Assembly: GCA_916048095.2 (NCBI GenBank)
Contig: OU696590.1
Location: forward strand, 6,929,052-6,993,051
Origin: Sacculina carcini
Taxonomy: Eukaryota; Arthropoda; Thecostraca; Sacculinidae
Length of the DNA stretch: 64,000 nucleotides
Reading direction: 5' to 3'
Part shown: positions 13,506 to 35,775 of the stretch, in pieces
How positions within the stretch are numbered: position 1 is the first letter of the stretch
Layout: each line of letters opens with the position of its first letter
The notes under the pieces: generated by a model
Databases searched by the model: none
Told to the model about the DNA's origin: nothing
Seen by the model: only the letters and a program-made list of their open reading frames with translations
Program-made: the position numbers and the translations under genes

Positions 13506-13509
13506 CTCA

Positions 13510-13896
13510 TCCAGCACCTCACTTCCTCTACCTTCCTCCCACCACTCTACCCAACTGACTGAAACGCACGCGTGGAAATCTCAACAGCCACAACTACCCC
13601 ACCTCCCGCAAGTGCAGCGATTAGTGAGGGAACAGCGTGCTAAAATACGTGTATGCACCGTGAAAAAAAAACTGCCAACGCTGCACTAAAACGCTCCAGA
13701 ATAAATTAACTAATTGCCCCTTCTCGCACGAGACCGATACAGCACTGTATGTGTGTGTGTGTGTATGTGTTTGTGACTCCCAGCTCGAGCACTCACTAAT
13801 ACCCGCCTCAAGCGCGTGTCTCAATGAAGCTGCTGGATCAACGTCGCCAACGACGACTTAACCGACGCAGACAGATCAACAAGTGGGCCAGCACGC

Positions 13897-13934
<38 letters not shown>

Positions 13935-14180
13935 GACAGACAGAGACATACACACACAGATACGGTCAAAACATAGACCAACCACCGTCTATATACACCG
14001 TCTAACAACCGCGTAGCATTCGATAAGAAATGTGACTACATAAGCGGAGCCAAAAGTATGAACTCACGTTTTCTTTTGCAATTTCCCATTTGAATTTAGA
14101 TGAATCAATTTGTTTAGTGTTTTGTGGGTGGGTGTTTCGGTGGGTTATTGTTGAGTTTCTCTCGACATAATTAAATCACA

Positions 14181-14247
<67 letters not shown>

Positions 14248-14600
14248 GCACACACACACACTGAAAATGTGATAGTTAATGGTATGTCAGTGGTAATTCA
14301 ATCCCATTTAAATTTGTCACTATATAACGATGAGTTTTTGAGAGAGAGAAAATATCAGATGAAATACTGCAAATAAACCACGTGACCATTTAATTCACAT
14401 GCTTCTAAACTTCTATCTCGGCTCATGTAGGTATGCCGAAATATAACTATAGAGGGCCTAGGTATATATGTATGTGTCCACCAAACGATGAGAACATCGA
14501 TGAATGCGTAAACGTATGTGAGAACGTATAGAAAGCAGAAACATGCACAATATTTTCTGACAACGTTGAAACTAAAAGCAAGAAAAAAGATATGTTTAAA
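13510..14600. other. phosphatase intron, GC-richer left part
   Basis: 13510-13890 is GC-richer than the rest and has short open frames on both strands, none recognised. Then (CA)n runs and AT-rich sequence. Confidence 0.4.
14178..14260. repeat. (CA)n microsatellite
   Basis: About 80 bases with one AG interruption. Confidence 0.95.
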
Positions 14601-14606
14601 GGACCT

Positions 14607-14722
14607 TATTATTATTATTATAATTAATTACAGTGGCAAATCCAGTAGCATGGGGGAAGAGTGCAAGTGCACTATTACCACCCTGTGTGCGGTGACCCCA
14701 TGTGTATTGGAAGCTAACCAAA
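14607..14722 (-). repeat. S1 dispersed repeat, partial
   Basis: S1 has a (TAA)n tail preceded by CCATGCTACTGGATTTGCC. This copy is on the minus strand and keeps only the tail-proximal 115 bases. Confidence 0.75.
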
Positions 14723-15094
14723 AATCACGAAAAATGCTACAATATATCAAATGGAGGAACATAAAATTCCACAAATTCACAAAAAACGAACGAAGTGAAA
14801 AATGAAAAATATATTAATTTTGAAATATTCTCAGACAATATGAATGTTGAAAATTAATAGCAAACGGCATATAGTTAGTTTATAAGCCGCTTAGAGTTAT
14901 ACGTGTGAGGTGTGAAATATCACACCAGAAATATTTACCGCATGAAACACTATGTGACTGAACAGTAAGTATTACTGTATACACAAACACACATACACAC
15001 ATACACTGTCACATACACACATACACTGACACAAACACACATACACACACTAAAACACACACAAACACCAACACACCCACACTGAACACACACT

Positions 15095-15147
<53 letters not shown>

Positions 15148-15230
15148 GACAGTTGACAGTTGACAGTTGTCGAGTGAGCATTGTTTGCACGTGCCTGTGA
15201 GATCAAGTGAACACTGTGTGCATTATCAAA

Positions 15231-16145
15231 ATGGAGCCTGAAGTATTGAAAGTCATGCTTGAAACACAAATGAATGCCTTTCGAGAGGCGACAAATGTGA
15301 TGGTAGAGAATATGAAGTCGAGGACAGACTTTCTCGAAAGGACAGTGGAAGAACTGAGAAAAAGCTTGGAATTTTCTCAAGCTGAAATTCATGAGTTGAA
15401 ATCTGAAGTGAAAACACTCAAAATGAAAGATGAGCAATCCCGGAAAGACATGACTCTTCTCAAGACAGACAATGAAAAGCTTCAAATGAGGGCAAACTAC
15501 CAGGAGGATTACAGCAGACGCAAAAATTTGCGTTTTACCGGGGTGAAAGAGGCCGTCAACGAAACATGGGAGCAAACTGCTTCCACAGTATCTGAAATAG
15601 TACAGGGAAAACTGCAGTTGCCGGCATGTGAGATCAACGAAGCACGCCGAACAGGTGCGATCAACTCGGCTCGAGGACGGAACATTATTGTCCGCTTCAA
15701 CAAGTTCAGCGACAGAGAAGCTGTCATGAGAAATTCTCGGAAACTCAAGGGAAGTGGAATATTTGTGAATGAGGATTTGTGCGCCGCTTCAAATGCCATC
15801 AAACAAGCACAAATTCCTCAGATGAAACAAGCTCGTTCAGAGGGAAAAATTGCTTTCTTCAGACAAACTCGTCTCATCATTAAAGAAAGGAGAGACATGC
15901 TTTCTTCTGGTGCCCAGCATGCAAGAAACCTGGACGCGCCACTGCACATTGACTCCCAGATTCACCCTTGTGACTCTGTAATGCTGAAGTCGGCCGATAA
16001 AATTGACACGGCTTCATTGGATGGTGGTGCTGCAGCTGACTATGCGGGTGGCGCGGTTGCTGAAATGAGATCTGTTGATGCAACTTCCGCAGGCTCATGT
16101 GTCAGCGCTGCTCAAAGGAGAGGCAAGGAGCGGAAGAGGAGGTGA
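15231..16145 (+). CDS. LINE ORF1 protein
   Basis: 304 residues from ATG 15231. Residues about 20-95 form a coiled coil (heptads of Leu/Met/Glu). The region after QEDYSRRKNLRFTGV, through ARGRNIIVRFNKFSDREAV, resembles the RRM and C-terminal domain of LINE ORF1 nucleic-acid chaperones. The tail is poorly conserved and Lys/Arg-rich. ORF2 begins immediately downstream at 16177 in another frame. Confidence 0.8.
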   Translation: MEPEVLKVMLETQMNAFREATNVMVENMKSRTDFLERTVEELRKSLEFSQAEIHELKSEVKTLKMKDEQSRKDMTLLKTDNEKLQMRANYQEDYSRRKNLRFTGVKEAVNETWEQTASTVSEIVQGKLQLPACEINEARRTGAINSARGRNIIVRFNKFSDREAVMRNSRKLKGSGIFVNEDLCAASNAIKQAQIPQMKQARSEGKIAFFRQTRLIIKERRDMLSSGAQHARNLDAPLHIDSQIHPCDSVMLKSADKIDTASLDGGAAADYAGGAVAEMRSVDATSAGSCVSAAQRRGKERKRR

Positions 16146-16176
16146 TCGATTGACCATATGCGCCTGTCACATTGTT

Positions 16177-19100
16177 ATGCCTGTCTCATCTATGATGTCC
16201 AGCCTATCACTTAGTGGTATAACTGCAAACGAATCACATTGTAATTACATGCCATTTGCTTCAACTGACGACGATTCACTACAGAAAGAATTATCAACAG
16301 ATAAGTTACACAAAACATTGAATTACACGTATAAAGTACCGCCAACTAACTCTTCTCAATCCGATTTTGACATATTTGATAATGATGTGGAATTAAACGC
16401 ATTCTATAAGCCTTCATATTCCAGAGATAGTCATCATGCAGAATATGTGGAACCTAAATATTTAGCTTCTATCAAACTCGATGGATTCACGCTGTGTAAT
16501 ATGAACATCAGGTCTGCTTCCAAAACCTACAGAATTTCATCGATACAATTGTACACAACTGCTCAAACATTAATGTCATTGGGTTAACTGAGACACGCAT
16601 GGAACCGCACTTGACACCTCTTTATGAGTTGCCTGGTTATCACATGTACAATAATTGTAGAAACATGCACGGCGGTGGAGTAGCCCTGTATGTGTCCAAA
16701 AGTCATCCATCGAATTGTGTAGCTCATCTCACAATCTCGGAAAAGTTCATGGAAACGATTGCTGCTGAAGTGTCTATCGACCAAAAAACATACATTTTCC
16801 TATGTGTTTACAGACCACCCAGTGGGTGTAGGGAACAATTTATTGATGCCATGAACGATCTACTACGTGAAATTTTCTCAAACAAAACGTTGGACGGAGT
16901 ATGCGTGTTCGGGGATTTAAACCTGAACCTATCGCAGACCAACGATAAACATGTAGCTGAATTTACTAACTTAATGTATTCATACTCTTGTTCACCGATG
17001 GTGGACCTACCGACTAGAATAACTGATACTTCGGCTACGATCCTAGACCACGTGTGGTCAACCCTGTTTGAAGAAAACATATGTAATTACTAGGGCTGTC
17101 AAAAGTTAATAAAGTTACTTTTTCACCTAAGGGTCACTTTTTCATAAGCTACCTAAAACAGCATGAAAAAGTTGTGTACGATAATTATTAAAAAAGTTAT
17201 TAGGTTACCAAAAGTTACTTTTTCATCGTTAGGTTACTTTTTTGCTTTTAAGGTTACTTTTTTATCGTCAGGTTACATTTTGTTATTTTTCTTGTTATTA
17301 GGTAAGTTTACCACGAAGTTTGGTGACTTTTTGCAGATTAGAGGCACAAAAACGGTATATATGAGGATAAAATAGGAAAAGAGATGGAATATTAGGTCTG
17401 AAGATCAAGAAATGTCAACATTTCTGCTGTTAGGATTTAGCAATTGATATTCATCTTAATATCCGTGCTACTCGATATCTATACGTTTTTGGGTACGCAG
17501 GATAGTGTAATTCCATTTTAGGAAATGTCCACGAACCGGAGGGTGTCGGGAGATGTTTGGAGCGTGGTATAGTACGATGTGTGAGCTCTCTATACCAGAT
17601 ACTGCACTGTAGCACTTGACAGTACGTATTTACTTGAACAGGAATTTGCACGTGATTTTCAGGGCGTGAGATAACGCCATTATCCCACGTTTGACATATG
17701 GGAGGACGGGGGGCATTCACACATGCAGTGTTTACGCTCACACTAATATATAAACTGTAGTACGTGCTATTTGATAAAAAGTTCCATTGAAAAATATAAA
17801 GAACATTATTGCGACCATTACTAAAAATATTTACATTTGCAATTAGTGTATTTCGCATTTGTATGAGCTTTCCACTTGAAAATTATATTTTGATGGTTAT
17901 GCTCCTTTTTTCGATGTTGGCTAAATTATGTTAAGTCACTTTTGGTTGTTTGTTGTAAAAATGGTACCAGATCGGAGAGGGTGGAAAAGTAGTAGCAACT
18001 CGGAAAGATGATAAAAAGGAAGGACTGGTGTATTCTCTTCCTTCAGAACTGTAAACAGAAATTGACCTTTTTAAGGAGGTTATTTTTAGGTTACCTTTTT
18101 ATTGGTTATTAGGTTACTTTATATGTTCACAAACAAACAACAAACAAACCGTGTATTTCTGTAGAAGCAAACAAAAAATCAATATATATTCCAGACAGGC
18201 GCGCGTGGGCATCACTGCCCCACGCGCGCCTACAAGACGTCACACTCCAACCGCACCACGAACACGACCCCTAGCTCATACCGTCACACACGGGAGCACA
18301 CACAGACACACACACACACACGCACAGACCTCACCCGCCGCAACAACCAATCAGCGGCGAGCCGGTCACTCGCTCGCCGCCGCGGGGCATGAACAATGCA
18401 CAGCGTGACACTCATACATACATACCGAAACAACTACACACTCACCGACACAGCTACACACTCGCTCACACACTCTCGCACGCAATATACAATTCAACCA
18501 TAGACGATCACACAGACACACTAACACGTTCACGCACTCACAATCTTTCACACACACACTCTCTCTCTCTCTCACTGCACACGATCACACCACAATTTCA
18601 CATAGCGCACTAATCAGCAAAGGCGTGGTAAACATGTGATAAAGCGATACAAAAGTGATATTAACTTTAAAAGTCAGGTTATTTTTAGGTTACTTTTTTA
18701 GGTTACTTTTTCTCGAAAATAAAGTTACTTTTTTCTGATTTTTAGGTTACTTTTTTGACAGCCCTAGTAATTACATAATCACAACAGATATAACAGACCA
18801 CTATCCTACACTGTCACACTTTCAGCTACCAGTTCTTCCTGCTACGCCTGTTCCTATATTGACTAGACTCTTCATACCGGAACATTTAGAGTGTTTCAGG
18901 AATCAGCTGGAACACGTCAATTGGGAATTTGTATATGATGTTGCGTGTCCTAACACCGCTTATAACATGTTTCACACAAAAATATCTGAATTATTCAAAA
19001 TGAATTTTCCGATCGTGAGGAAAAATGCACATAGGAAACGAAACTTGACTCCATATCTTACGCCGGCATTGAAACGATCTATCAAGGAAAAACACCGCTT

Positions 19101-20967
19101 AGAATCGCTCTCAAAAAAATGGCCTATCACATACGGCAACGTTTATAAACGCTACAGAAATAAGTTGACATCAGTGCTGCGACATGCAAAAAATTTGTAC
19201 TACAAAAATGTTTTGTCTGATAGTCAAGGCGACTGCAAAAAGCATTGGAAAGTCATCAATTCATTGCTGGGAAGGACTCATGACAAAGCTCGTATCGACA
19301 TAAGTCTTGATCCTCCGTGTGACAATGTTCCAGAGTCATTTAATAATCACTTCATAGGTGAAAATACTGCTAAATGCATGAATGAAGATTTCAAAAAGTA
19401 CCTGCCGGAACCACCATCGTTCTCAATGTATTTGGCGCCAACAAGCACAGCGGAAGTGAGAAAAGTATTGAAAACATTGAAATCAAATGCTACTGGAATT
19501 GACGAGATACCTGCTAAGCTTTTGTTTAACGTTGCCGAATTCATATCAGAGCCTCTAACGTACATCATCAATAACTGTCTCACTAAAGGTATATTTCCGG
19601 AACAGCTCAAAACAGCCAAAGTCATCCCAATCCATAAAAGTGGCAACCAAAAATGTATCAGAAATTTTAGACCTATCTCTATCTTACCGGCATTCAATAA
19701 GGTGTTTGAGAAAATAATATGTAACCGACTAGTGGCATATTTGGAAAAAAATGATTTCATCACCGATAATCAACATGGATTTAGAACAAATTACTCGACT
19801 GAAACTGCTGTCATGCAATTTTTGGACTACGTCTACACCAGTTTAGAGAAGAAAACACATGCTATGGGAGTGTTTATGGACTTGTCCAAAGCATTTGACT
19901 CATTAAACCATGGAATATTACTTGACAAGCTGAAAAATATGGGTATAAGAGGCACAGCCCACGCGCTGTTTCAAAGTTACCTCAGCTCTCTAAATCAGAC
20001 GGTCTACTGTAATAACATGTACTCATCGATGAAGCAGAGAACTAGAGGCGTTCCGCAGGGATCAGTTCTAGGTCCAGTTCTCTTTCTGATATATGTTAAT
20101 GATATTGTAAATGCTAGTTCTGAAATCAAATATACAATGTATGCTGATGACACCACCCTATTCCTTTCTGATAAGGACTTGAATGCTCTACATGCCAAAG
20201 TAACAGTGGAATTGATAAAAGTAAACTCTTGGATATGTGCAAACGACCTGAATCTGAACACCAGCAAAACAAAATGCATCTTATTTAAGAATAGATCAAT
20301 GAAGTTCTCAATTCCTGCAATAACATTGAATGGCCAGACAATAGAATGTGTAAAATCCATGAAATTTTTGGGTATCATGATTGATGAACACTTAAATTGG
20401 GCTTCCCATATCAATCACGTATGTCTCACACTTTCGAAAATGCTAGGCATCCTTTACAGAATTCGTTTCAACTTAACGCCTACAGCAATGATCAGTATCT
20501 ATTATACTTTATTTTATTCCCGGATGATTTACTGCGTTTCGGCTTGGGCCTGCACTTGGCCGTCATTTGGAAGACAAATTTCTAAATTACAAAACAAGTT
20601 TATGCGCTGTATGTTCTTTCTGAAAAAATTTGACAGCACTGCAGAATTGTATATCACACACAAAATACTAAAATTTGAATATGTGCACAAGTATTTCACA
20701 CTGTTAACTATTTATAAACATTTTAGGCGAGGTCTTTTTTTCCATTATATAGAAAATAAGAGCAACAGGAGCGCTTACAGGGACTTGGTGTGTCCTGTGT
20801 TTAGAACGACACTCTTCAAAAATAGCGTCTTTTGTTTTGGTCCAAATACATTCAACACACTTCCTTCGGAGTATAAGAGCTTGCTGAATTCAAGCCTTTC
20901 AACATTTAAGATCAACATAAAAAAACATTTCTTTTTGAAACAAAGAAATGAAACCAATGTTACTTGA
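16177..20967 (+). CDS. LINE ORF2: endonuclease and reverse transcriptase, interrupted
   Basis: N-terminal part 16177-16587; around 16515 the reading frame shifts, and the endonuclease continues in the frame of 16599-17093 (TETR, VYRPPSG, FGDLNLNL, ILDHVW). After the hAT insertion (17091-18766 plus one 8-bp target copy) the frame resumes unchanged with TDITDHYP, the last endonuclease motif. The reverse transcriptase follows: FRPISILPAFNKVFEK, GVFMDLSKAFDSLNHG, TRGVPQGSVLGPVLF and the catalytic YADDT at about 20137-20151. The C-terminal thumb region runs to the stop at 20967. One frameshift and one insertion are the only interruptions I see, so the copy is young. Confidence 0.85.
17091..18766. 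mobile_element. non-autonomous hAT transposon inserted in the LINE
   Basis: Terminal inverted repeats TAGGGCTGTCAAAA at 17091 and its complement ending 18766; target duplication GTAATTAC at 17083-17090 and 18767-18774, an 8-bp duplication typical of hAT. Subterminal copies of AGGTTACTTTTT occur near both ends. No transposase is visible. The interior carries a repeat shared with 48.05-48.34 kb (18151-18420). Confidence 0.92.
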
Positions 20968-21309
20968 ACACTTTCATGTTTGTTGTCTGCATTGAAGTAA
21001 CACTTGGCGTATACTATTGTCATATATTCCGCTGTTTCCCACCCGTGTCGATTGTTGAAATTGTTCAGTGTATCAATCTTGTGTAATTGTCTGCTGACAG
21101 TGTTGACATTCTTGCAGTATCGTGCGTGCAAATTGTGAAAATGTTGTAGAAGATCATATTTTTGTAACTGTCATTTACCTTTTGGAAATTGTATGTGTTC
21201 ATCTAAGAGCTTTGGCTCGATGAACTCTTGCCAATATTGCTATACTTTGTTTTATCATGTGTTTGTATACTCGTATGGCAATACACGTTTACTTACTTTA
21301 CTTACTTAC

Positions 21310-21358
<49 letters not shown>

Positions 21359-21619
21359 CACAATGAGAGGCGGATGAGAGGACAAAGAGAGGATGGCTGG
21401 ATGCTGTGTGGAGACGATATGTCGGGGGTGCATTGATCCAACTAGTACGCGCTGTCTGTGTGATGTCTGTGTGAGTGTGTGATGTCTGTATGAGTGTGTG
21501 TGTGAGTGTGTGAGTATGTGTGATGTCTGTGTGAGTGTGTGTGTGAGTGTGTGAGTGTGTGTGATGTCTGTGTGAGTGCGTGAGTGTGTGAGTGTGTACA
21601 CTCAGCAAGTTTTGTGAAT

Positions 21620-22500
21620 AATGAACACACACACATACACACATATACTGACACACACACACTGACACATTCACACTGACACACATATACACACACACAC
21701 ACACACACTGACACACATATATACACACACACATACACTGATACCGACACATACATACATACATACACACACATATATATAATCCTGTTGGTTTCAACAG
21801 AAAAAGCTGACAAGCCCGTCTTGAAAGACACTCTATTGATCAGAGATCATCGATCACAGAGATCACACACACACACAAATACACAAAGATCAAGATGGGT
21901 TACAAGCACCAGCAATAAACGTGCCACATCCTCAACTAAACACTCATCAAAAATAAAATCCTATCCGACTTTTTTCTATATCATACTTTTATCAGACTTA
22001 TTTATATATGTAATTGTGTAATACAATTTCAATTATATATATAAATTGAATAACAACATGAAACAAACAAAAGGCGTAATAAATGATAATAAAATATACA
22101 CAAAAACAGCCAAATTAATATAGATTTCAAATGAATATAATATATAGACATGTATTCATATAGATGCATTCATCTTGAATATGCTGGTTGAAATATTATC
22201 GCTGCGAGAAGTCTAGAGAAGTGGAAATCACGTTTTTTTACACAAATAATCGCGCTTATTTTCAAGCCACACAACGAAAAATATCGCTAAAACCAGAAGA
22301 AAAACACATCTGTTGATGTTATTGGCTTTTACGATGATTATCACAAAAAACACCCGCTGTCTAATCAGCTTAAAAGCATGGCATGCAAACACACAGAGAT
22401 AGAGAGAGAGAGAGAGAGACGGTGAAGAAGATTCACGGAAAGAAGAGCGTAGGAGAATAGAGCAACATAACAGTATATTTGAAAGCGATATATCATACAC
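21620..22500. other. intron, simple sequence and AT-rich DNA
   Basis: Interrupted (GT)n at 21460-21600 and (CA)n at 21625-21760, then AT-rich sequence without motifs. Confidence 0.6.
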
Positions 22501-22510
22501 ATAGACTAAT

Positions 22511-22735
22511 TATATTATTATTAATTACAGGCAAATCCAGTAGCATGGGGGAAGAGTGCAAGTGTACTATCACCACCCTGTGGGCGGTGGCCCCATGTGT
22601 ACAGGAAAACTAACCAAAAAAATATGTACAGAGAGAAAAAGAGTATAAAAACAAAAAATTGTACAGAGAAAGAGACTTCAAAAAGTAAACTAGAAATAAA
22701 CAGCAATAAACAATTAATCCGATAATACTACAGAA
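22511..22735 (-). repeat. S1 dispersed repeat
   Basis: Tail, core (CATGGGGGAAGAGTGCAAG, plus strand) and the distal ATAAACAATTAATCCGATAA block are all present. Confidence 0.78.
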
Positions 22736-23214
22736 AGCTAAATAATAACAATAAGGAAAACAAACACGCCAAAAAAATAAACAAAACAAAATAAAACTAG
22801 CATTTTACGATATTCCCACTCATTCGCACGATATCAAATATAATTTACAATGTGTTGGGATTATTGTGCACATTTTTAACCCACTTCCCAAACAAACAAG
22901 GTACAAGCAAATATAAAAGAATAAATCTATGTTTGTTTGTGTGTGTAAATTTTGTGAATTTTTCAATTTGACGTATTGCCACACACATTGACAAAAAACA
23001 AATTATAGAGCAAAAGCAGACTATTATTATAATAAGGTCCTAACTGCTTGTCCAACAGCCATGATTCCTGTACGATCTGATAGTATATAATATTACCAAG
23101 TTGTACTATTATGTGACTGTGTAAATTTGTGTGTGATATATATATACATACATATCTGTCTGTCTGTCTGTATGTGTGTGTCTGTCTCTGTGTGTGTGTG
23201 TGTGTGTGTGACTC

Positions 23215-23246
<32 letters not shown>

Positions 23247-23400
23247 GCATTTATTCCAATCACAACATAATAGGCGCTTTTCATTGCAATAATCAACACA
23301 CACACAAAAAGAAATGAAGAGACACAAATTTATAGACAGATAGGAAACAATTTGTCAAAAGAGTTTCGAGGCGAAATAATTAAGTCTTCTGTGTCCCACA

Positions 23401-32976
<9,576 letters not shown>

Positions 32977-33128
32977 CTGATGATAAATATAGCAAGAAAT
33001 AGGAAGGTCACGAGGATAATGTCCGCGAGAAAATTACACACAAAATCCCCAGAATATAACATCAACTTCAACCATAATAACTGCATGTGTATGTGTGTGT
33101 GTGTGTGTGTGTGTTTGTGTATGTGTCT

Positions 33129-33162
<34 letters not shown>

Positions 33163-33177
33163 TTGCGTATGTGTCTC

Positions 33178-33208
<31 letters not shown>

Positions 33209-33239
33209 TAATTACATTTTGTTTAAATATTAACATCAT

Positions 33240-34230
33240 AAAGCCAAAATAAGCCAGACAAAAGAGAGGTGGATTATATAAATGAAATATATTAACTTTG
33301 AAATAAAAACATGCACACTATTATTGGTAAGCAGAAACTCAAGAATTTATACAAAATGAGCACAAAATATTAAAAACCAAACAACAGCAAAACACACACA
33401 TTCTGCTCAAAGAAACATGCATTTAAAACAAAATAATACAAATCAAAACACACACAAAAACTAAAAAATAAAACTAATGTTAAAAACAGAATATAAATCG
33501 GGTAGAAATACTAGAGTGTTTAGTATAACAACACAAACTACAAACATGCACACACACACGCACGCACTAACACACATACAAACACGCACTAACACACACA
33601 CACACACACAAGCACAAGCACATACACACTAGTACTCACTATTCTGATGTCGCCTCAAAGACCTGTATCAAATAAATTCATGTGATAATTTAAATATCAC
33701 GTGACTTGCTGTTACAATAGCCCCCAGTCACACATATACATAAATACACATCGATTTCTCAGTTATATATTTGTTACTCATGTGTTTCGCTATTATATTC
33801 TCTATTTTCAGACGAATTTAAGTCAATATGGTCATATTAATATGTGTCGTATATGATTTATGATTTACGAAAATAAGACACAAATTATTGCCACTGAAGT
33901 GAAAAGTTTCGTTCCTGATATCTTTTTCAGAAATTCATCAAATGCAAAACATCCCAAAATATTTCAATATTATCTTACAAATATGACTAAACTTCGTGAC
34001 TTCTTCATTAAACATCCGCTGAAATACACATAAACATTTTTGTGCGTTATATATTTTATGTTTTATTGTATGTTTATTATTTTAATTTTTGTTTTTTCAT
34101 CATGAAGGTAGGGTTGCTAAATTAACACGAGCTTATCCAATATCAATATTTGTGGCGTATATACACACACACACACAGATACACAGTACATATGTACGTG
34201 CATACAAACAGAACCACGGCATAACAGACG

Positions 34231-34261
<31 letters not shown>

Positions 34262-34600
34262 TGACAGCCCCATAAACCACCACCCTCACACACACAAACA
34301 CACACACACACACACACACAAACAGCAAGACAGAGTGTGAGAGTGGAGGTGAGGAAGAGCAGGGAGAAAGAGTAATTTGATGTACAAACATAAATTTGGC
34401 GGAAAAAGCGTGTAGCGAAGGTGCCTGTCAACTCAATACACGCGCGCGAGAGCAAAATATAAAACTCACCAGAATAGCGCCGTTGAGACAAACAACAACA
34501 ACATGCGCCACAAATGTAACACACAAGCAAATAAAACACAAGAAGATTAATAATACTGATTAAAATATGAAATAAAAAGTGGTATAATTATAATATTTAC
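33240..34600. other. intron, AT-rich
   Basis: Apart from the microexon candidate and a (GT)n-(CA)n inverted pair at 34232-34320, nothing is seen. Confidence 0.6.
33640..33662 (-). other. possible 23-nt microexon
   Basis: On the minus strand a good acceptor (tttatttgatacag) is followed 23 nt later by a consensus donor (gtgagtact). The 23 nt do not preserve the frame of either neighbouring candidate gene in an obvious way. It may be a cryptic pair of sites. Confidence 0.2.
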
Positions 34601-34616
34601 ATCAGTTAAGCCTCAC

Positions 34617-35703
34617 CTTTATCGATTGCGTCATGAAAAGCTTTCGGATTTGCACGCAGCATTTTCGCTCGAGCTTTCTTTCTACGGGATCTGCCCGAAC
34701 ACATATGAGATATTACAATTAAACTAATAAAATGATATCGGAAAACAATAATTAAAATAGTGGAAAATAATTAAATTAATATTGCAATTATACACATTAC
34801 AATATTCTCCTGGTTTCCATGGAAACACTGATTTGAAGAAAAACACAATATTCACGTTCAATATAAAATAATATTCACGTGAGTAAATAAAAACAGATCC
34901 TCCACATCAACTTTAAGTTAAAATTGTTAATGAAGTTAGAAATGTTCTTGTCAAATAATGATGGACTTAGCATGATGACGTCACAAACACACAGTGAGTG
35001 AGAGTGATAGAGTGAGAGAGTGAGAGAGTGTGAGTGAGAGAGAGTGAGAGAGTGAGAGTGTGAAGGAGTGAGAGTGTGAGAGTGAGAGAGTGAGAGTGTG
35101 AAGGAGTGAGAGTGTGAGAGAGTGAGAGTGTGAGAGAGTGAAAGAGTGAGAGTGTGAGAGAGTGTGAGTGAGAGAGAGTGAGAGAGAGAGAGTGTGAGAG
35201 TGAAAGTGAGAAATAGAGAGAGTGAGAGAATGAGAGAGTGAGAGACGGTGAGAGAGAAATAGAGAGAGAGAGAGATAGTGAGAGTGAGTAAGAATGAGAG
35301 AGTGAGAGAAAGTGAGTGAGAGAGAGAGAGTGAGAGTGAGTGAGTGAGAGAGAGAGAGTGAGAGAGTGAGAGTAAGAAATAGAGAGAGTGAGAGACGGTG
35401 AGAGTGAGAGAGTGAGAGATATAGATAGTGAGTGAGAGAGAGAGAGTGAGAGAGAGTGAGAATGAGTGAGAGGGTGAGAGAGTGAGAATGAGTGAGAGGG
35501 TGAGAGAGTGAGAGAGAGTGAGAGAGTGAGAGAGTGAGAGAGAGGTTTGCACCTGTGATGTTTACATGTGCCTAATACCAGAGAGAGCACCACTGTGAGA
35601 GTACATCCCACCCACCAAGCTACACTGTCTATCTGTGACTCCCCATCACTGACTACATCACTGACTACATCACTGACTTCATCACTGACACTGCTCCTAA
35701 TTG
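34617..35703 (-). CDS. receptor phosphatase: transmembrane exon and basic juxtamembrane exon
   Basis: Exon 35703-35553 (phase 1 in, 2 out) encodes an acidic stalk made of repeats of SDVV/SDEV, then a hydrophobic span (VAWWVGCTLTVVLSLVLG), then TCKHH. Exon 34690-34617 (phase 2 in, 1 out) continues with RSRRKKARAKMLRANPKAF, a typical basic stop-transfer region. Its phase-1 end joins the phosphatase exon at 5935 to read ...[19 protein letters not shown]. The 35703 acceptor follows a (TG)n run of about 60 bases. The donor at 35552 opens into a 560-base GA/CT-rich tract. The link to the phosphatase rests on strand, order, phase and topology; no transcript is available to me. Confidence 0.65.
34985..35545. 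repeat. purine-rich GAGAGTGA array
   Basis: About 560 bases of GA with regular T, on the plus strand nearly free of C. It starts right at the intron side of the transmembrane-exon donor. Confidence 0.93.
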
Positions 35704-35706
35704 CTG

Positions 35707-35772
<66 letters not shown>
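35707..35772. repeat. (CA)n microsatellite at the transmembrane-exon acceptor
   Basis: About 64 bases; on the sense (minus) strand it is (TG)n leading into ATGTGTCAG and the exon. Confidence 0.95.

Positions 35773-35775
<3 letters not shown>

Larger units (their letters stand above)
15145..21300 (+). mobile_element. CR1/Jockey-type LINE, nearly full length, split by a hAT element
   Basis: Order: a short 5' region starting with TTGACAG tandem copies, ORF1, ORF2 with endonuclease and reverse transcriptase, a 3' UTR of about 330 bases, and a (TTAC)n tail. It sits between (CA)n runs at both ends. A 1676-bp DNA transposon interrupts ORF2 at 17091. No RNase H domain is seen. CR1-like elements end in short tandem tails like this. 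Confidence 0.88.

Noticed and set aside
14518-14805. 95-codon ORF
   Set aside because: Runs through an S1 copy and has no recognisable motif.
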